21,215 nt of DNA from Paramacrobiotus richtersi (Eukaryota > Tardigrada > Eutardigrada > Parachela > Macrobiotidae), in the NCBI GenBank assembly GCA_034698045.1, contig JAQGAU010001135.1, positions 1 to 21,215 on the forward strand, read 5' to 3'. The notes under the pieces were generated by a model, which ran no database searches, was not told where the DNA came from, and saw nothing but the letters and a program-made list of their open reading frames with translations. Below, piece by piece: positions 18,700 through 21,215 of this stretch (the first letter of the stretch is position 1; every line of letters starts with the position of its first letter). The position numbers and the translations under genes were made by a program.

Positions 18700-19110
18700 G
18701 TCGACTCGGCTCGGTGGAGGAATGCAGGCGCCGTAGACATTCGAAGCCAGCTGAACCGCTTTAAGGTGATAAATAATGGCCGCCACCTGCAAAACTGCCC
18801 ACTGATGTAATATGTAAGGAATGCAGTTCGCTAGCCAGAAAACCAGAGTGCAGCATTAAACAGCAATTAAGTGCTCCAATGCCGATAATTAGTCGCTTGT
18901 TCTCTTGACATTAATCGGGGTGCAGTATTATAGTAACAAACTCATTATTAATTTCTCCTGAGCCATTTCGATCATTATTTGTGCAACCACCCTCCCGGCT
19001 ACGAATACAGTAGGCTCTCCATCTGTTTTATGATAGCATTGATGTTCGCTTTACACTTGGTGTTTAGCTGAAAAAAATACCTTGCATTCCAATTTTCTGC
19101 ATTGTGTAGT
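18700..19110 (-). repeat. Upstream module of copy D, first copy
   Basis: Landmarks: GGAATGCAGGCGCCGTAGAC (about 18719), CAGCAATTAAGTGCTCC (about 18861), TTGACATTAATCGGGGTGCAG (about 18905), TTTCGATCATTATTTGTGCA (about 18965), CCTCCCGGCTACGA (about 18991) and TTTTCTGCATTGTG (about 19101). It matches the modules of copies A to C. Confidence 0.6.
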
Positions 19111-19194
19111 TGCGGCCACACCTGCTATTGTTTTTTAAAGCTTAACATTATATATTCACTGCGCTTTGTGGTCTCAGTTGATTTCTGATTTTGA

Positions 19195-19870
19195 AGTGTT
19201 TTAGTACCAGTAATTAATCGTCTGTCGTGCTGCCATTAATCGGGGTGCAGCATCGTAGCAGCGCACTCAATATTTTTTGTTTTTCTAATCAGCACTGATT
19301 AAAAGCAGACTAACTCAGTGCATGCTATGACGAATCTGTACAGAAACCAGTTAGTTGTTTGTGCCAGCTCTGTAATAATTTAGCTTATTAGCTCTGCAGC
19401 TAGCCTCACGACTACGAGTAAAGTAGGCTTCAGTCTGCTTAACATTCTGTTTTCTGTTTGGTTCTCAGGTAAGGAAATATCTTGTACTCTACCGCTATGA
19501 ATTGATAAAACAACATTCCGACCTGTCAAATGTTCAGTTATGTGATCAGGAATGCGGTTCGCCAGCCAAAACAGTGCAGTGCAGCATAACAAACAGCAGT
19601 TAAGTGTTTCCATACCCGCAGGCGATCGTTTGTTGTGGTGACATTAATCGGGGCGCAGCATTAGAACAGCGCAGTGAATATTTTTTATTTTTCCGCACAA
19701 CACCAACTAAAGTCAGACTGAACTCATTGCCTGCTCTGGATTTTTTTGCCCGTTAGTTATGCAGCTAGCCCCCGGCTATTAGTTCAGTATTATCCTTCCG
19801 TCTGTTTTATGATAGGATTGAAATGATGGTGTTTTCCGCGTTGTTTCATGTGAGGAGAATTACATCGTGT
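19195..19870 (-). repeat. Two further tandem upstream modules without genes
   Basis: A second partial module (about 19200-19490) starts at AGTAATTAATCGTCTGTCG, passes CCATTAATCGGGGTGCAGCAT, then GATTAAAAGCAGACTAACTCAG and GCAGCTAGCC. It is followed at about 19490 by the near-gene end of a third module: ACCGCTATGAATTGATAAAAC, CAGCAGTTAAGTGTTTCC, GTGACATTAATCGGGGCGCAG (about 19639) and CAGCTAGCCCCCGGCT (about 19761). Neither has a signal exon or TATA box beside it. The order shows tandem duplication of promoter-side DNA alone. Confidence 0.6.
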
Positions 19871-20157
19871 TATACTACCTACATTGTTCTTCGATTTTTG
19901 CAAAGCCGGAAGAACAGCGGGCAACGCAAACCCGCGATTGTTTTGTAACTGCCGTGTTCTGAAGCCGACTGGTGTTTAGCTCACAGTTAGTGCTTGATGT
20001 TAACAGTGCAGTGGCACGTAAACAGTTCCTATCGAATACAGCGCCGTTTGTTGTACAAGCTACCTTTATAACCTCGCGAAAATCATTGCTGATTATTGCA
20101 CAGTTTGCCAATGTGAATCTGGACTTTTATGAAGACAACACGGCACATTTGTGAATG

Positions 20158-20775
20158 TCATTTCCCCTTCAAAAGGGGAAGGGTCAGCTTCACCGTACAC
20201 TGTTTAAGAGGAGCAAGGATTAAACCTTTTTGATTCACAGACTGGCACGCGTAGCTTGCATCTGTGCAACTGCAGTCCTGATCAGTGGTACACGTTTTAC
20301 GAAGGCATGGTACCAAACCAGCAAATAAATCAGTCCAGACCTACAAAACAAAATAAGCTGAACCACCAGGCGAACACAACTCAACTCTTTTCAAAGTGTG
20401 ATTTCGCTCTCTTTGGAACTACGACGAATTACAGCAGCATATACGGCCGGAAGTGTTATTTTAAAGATAAATGGTAAAACGGACACATCGACAACTCGGG
20501 AATTTTCTTTGTTGTTACACTTATTACATTTTAACTCAACAAATTTCTTTTCGGGAATATGGCTCGCCGCATAAAAGGTTATTCGAACTGATTTCTCATA
20601 CAGATCTTAAACCGCGCAGGTGAAGGAAAATCAATATTGCTGTAGCAGTAACAGAATAACTTTGTAAATCGTGCAAATGGTACGAATCTATCTAATGTAA
20701 GAGCATTAAACTTACCGGCTGAATAGCTACGGCAATAAGCAGCACTACCACAAAGGATAAACGCAGAAAATGCAT
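20158..20775 (-). CDS. Secreted six-cysteine knottin-like peptide, copy E (two exons)
   Basis: Exon 1 is 20775-20716, encoding MHFLRLSFVVVLLIAVAIQP with the donor CCG|GTAAGT. Exon 2 is 20340-20158, after the acceptor TTTTGTAG. Both are phase 0, the intron is 375 bases and the protein is 80 residues. The mature part begins VWTDLFAGLVP, like copy A, with cysteine spacing C-x4-C-x5-C-x-C-x6-C-x15-C. The tail is LPLLKGK rather than the RRK of copies A and C. The signal exon matches copy A at 17 of 20 residues, while the mature region shares mainly the N-terminal VW-x3-L-x-GL-x-P and the cysteines. A double TATA (TTATATTATATA on the plus strand) lies at 20846-20857. The intron shares long stretches with that of copy A, including CTGATTTCTCATACAGATCTT. 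Confidence 0.75.
20162..20180. repeat. Inverted repeat covering the C-terminal codons of copy E
   Basis: TTCCCCTT (20162-20169) and AAGGGGAA (20173-20180) are reverse complements separated by CAA. The repeat encodes the copy's unusual LPLLKGK end, which differs from the RRK end of copies A and C, so it may mark a small rearrangement of the 3' coding end. Confidence 0.45.
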
Positions 20776-20845
20776 GGTCCGCAAGTTACACAAGTGATAC
20801 ACAGTGAAAAATAAACAAGCCAACTGTTTTTCATTAGTAACACCC

Positions 20846-20857
20846 TTATATTATATA
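20846..20857 (-). promoter_or_regulatory. TATA box of copy E
   Basis: The minus strand reads TATATAATATAAG about 71 to 82 bases before the start codon at 20775, at the family's usual TATA position. Confidence 0.5.
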
Positions 20858-20859
20858 GT

Positions 20860-21095
20860 TCCCACCGTTGGCGCGGATCAGTGGAAGAATGCAGGCGCAG
20901 TAAACATTTTAAACCTGCAAAACCGCTCTGAATTGATAAAACAATGGCTGCAACCTGTCAGCTGCTCACTTATGGAATAAGAAATGCGGTTTGCCAGCTG
21001 GAAGACTATAGTGTAGCGCAGCAAACCGGAATCAAGTGTTTCCATACCTGTAATTAATCATTTGTAGTGGTGACAGTAATCGGGGGGCAAGCATA
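20860..21095 (-). repeat. Upstream module of copy E, truncated
   Basis: Landmarks: GAATGCAGGCGCAGTAAAC (about 20887), TGCTCACTTATGGAATAAG (about 20963), ATCAAGTGTTTCCATACC (about 21031), GTAATTAATCATTTGTAG (about 21050) and GTGACAGTAATCGGGG (about 21070). Similarity ends near 21095; the outer half seen in other copies is absent, at a junction with unrelated sequence (CTTCGAGGGGGCGAC). Confidence 0.6.
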
Positions 21096-21215
21096 ACAGC
21101 AGCGCAAACAACATCATCTGCTTCGAGGGGGCGACTAAGGTATACTTTGGGCGCGGTTTATTCAAACCTGGGCAGAATTCTGCCGTACCACAACATGCGC
21201 ATAGCGCCAAACGGA

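Noticed and set aside
20256-20477. Plus-strand frame of 73 codons
   Set aside because: It is antisense to exon 2 and the intron of peptide copy E.

Overview
This window is eukaryotic, from a compact animal genome. Coding regions are short exons joined by small GT-AG introns of about 47 to 480 bases. Minus-strand genes carry TATA boxes and AATAAA-type polyadenylation signals, and the proteins are metazoan types: a secreted leucine-rich-repeat protein, an immunoglobulin-domain receptor, a type-B carboxylesterase and disulfide-rich secreted peptides. I cannot name the species. The gene style would suit a small ecdysozoan such as a tardigrade, but that is a guess. I see no bacterial operons, tRNA, rRNA or CRISPR.

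The main content is a local family of two-exon genes for small secreted cysteine-rich peptides, all on the minus strand. Exon 1 encodes a 20-residue signal peptide ending in a phase-0 GTAAGT-type donor. Exon 2 encodes a 60 to 68-residue mature peptide with six cysteines in a knottin-like order. Three copies look intact (4884-5509, 7793-8541, 20158-20775). One is decayed (18084-18609) and one is a lone signal exon with a destroyed donor (6262-6321). The signal exon, intron and promoter are well conserved between copies, whereas the mature peptides share little beyond the cysteines. A non-coding upstream module is duplicated with them, and further copies of the module without genes lie at 19195-19870, 420-890 and 14600-14760.

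Region by region: 1-4760 holds no gene I recognise, only repeat relics and a perfect hairpin; 4884-9180 is the first peptide cluster; 9180-11200 has no recognised gene; 11209-14227 (plus) is a damaged Ig-domain receptor interrupted by a decayed retrotransposon fragment (minus, about 12069-12705); 15268-16375 (minus) is an intact two-exon secreted LRR gene; 16769-17998 (minus) is a decayed carboxylesterase; 18084-21095 is the second peptide cluster.

The picture is of a locus dominated by gene birth and death: secreted and surface proteins, tandem duplication, frequent pseudogenes and retroelement debris. Whether the peptides act in defence, feeding or signalling cannot be told from sequence alone.
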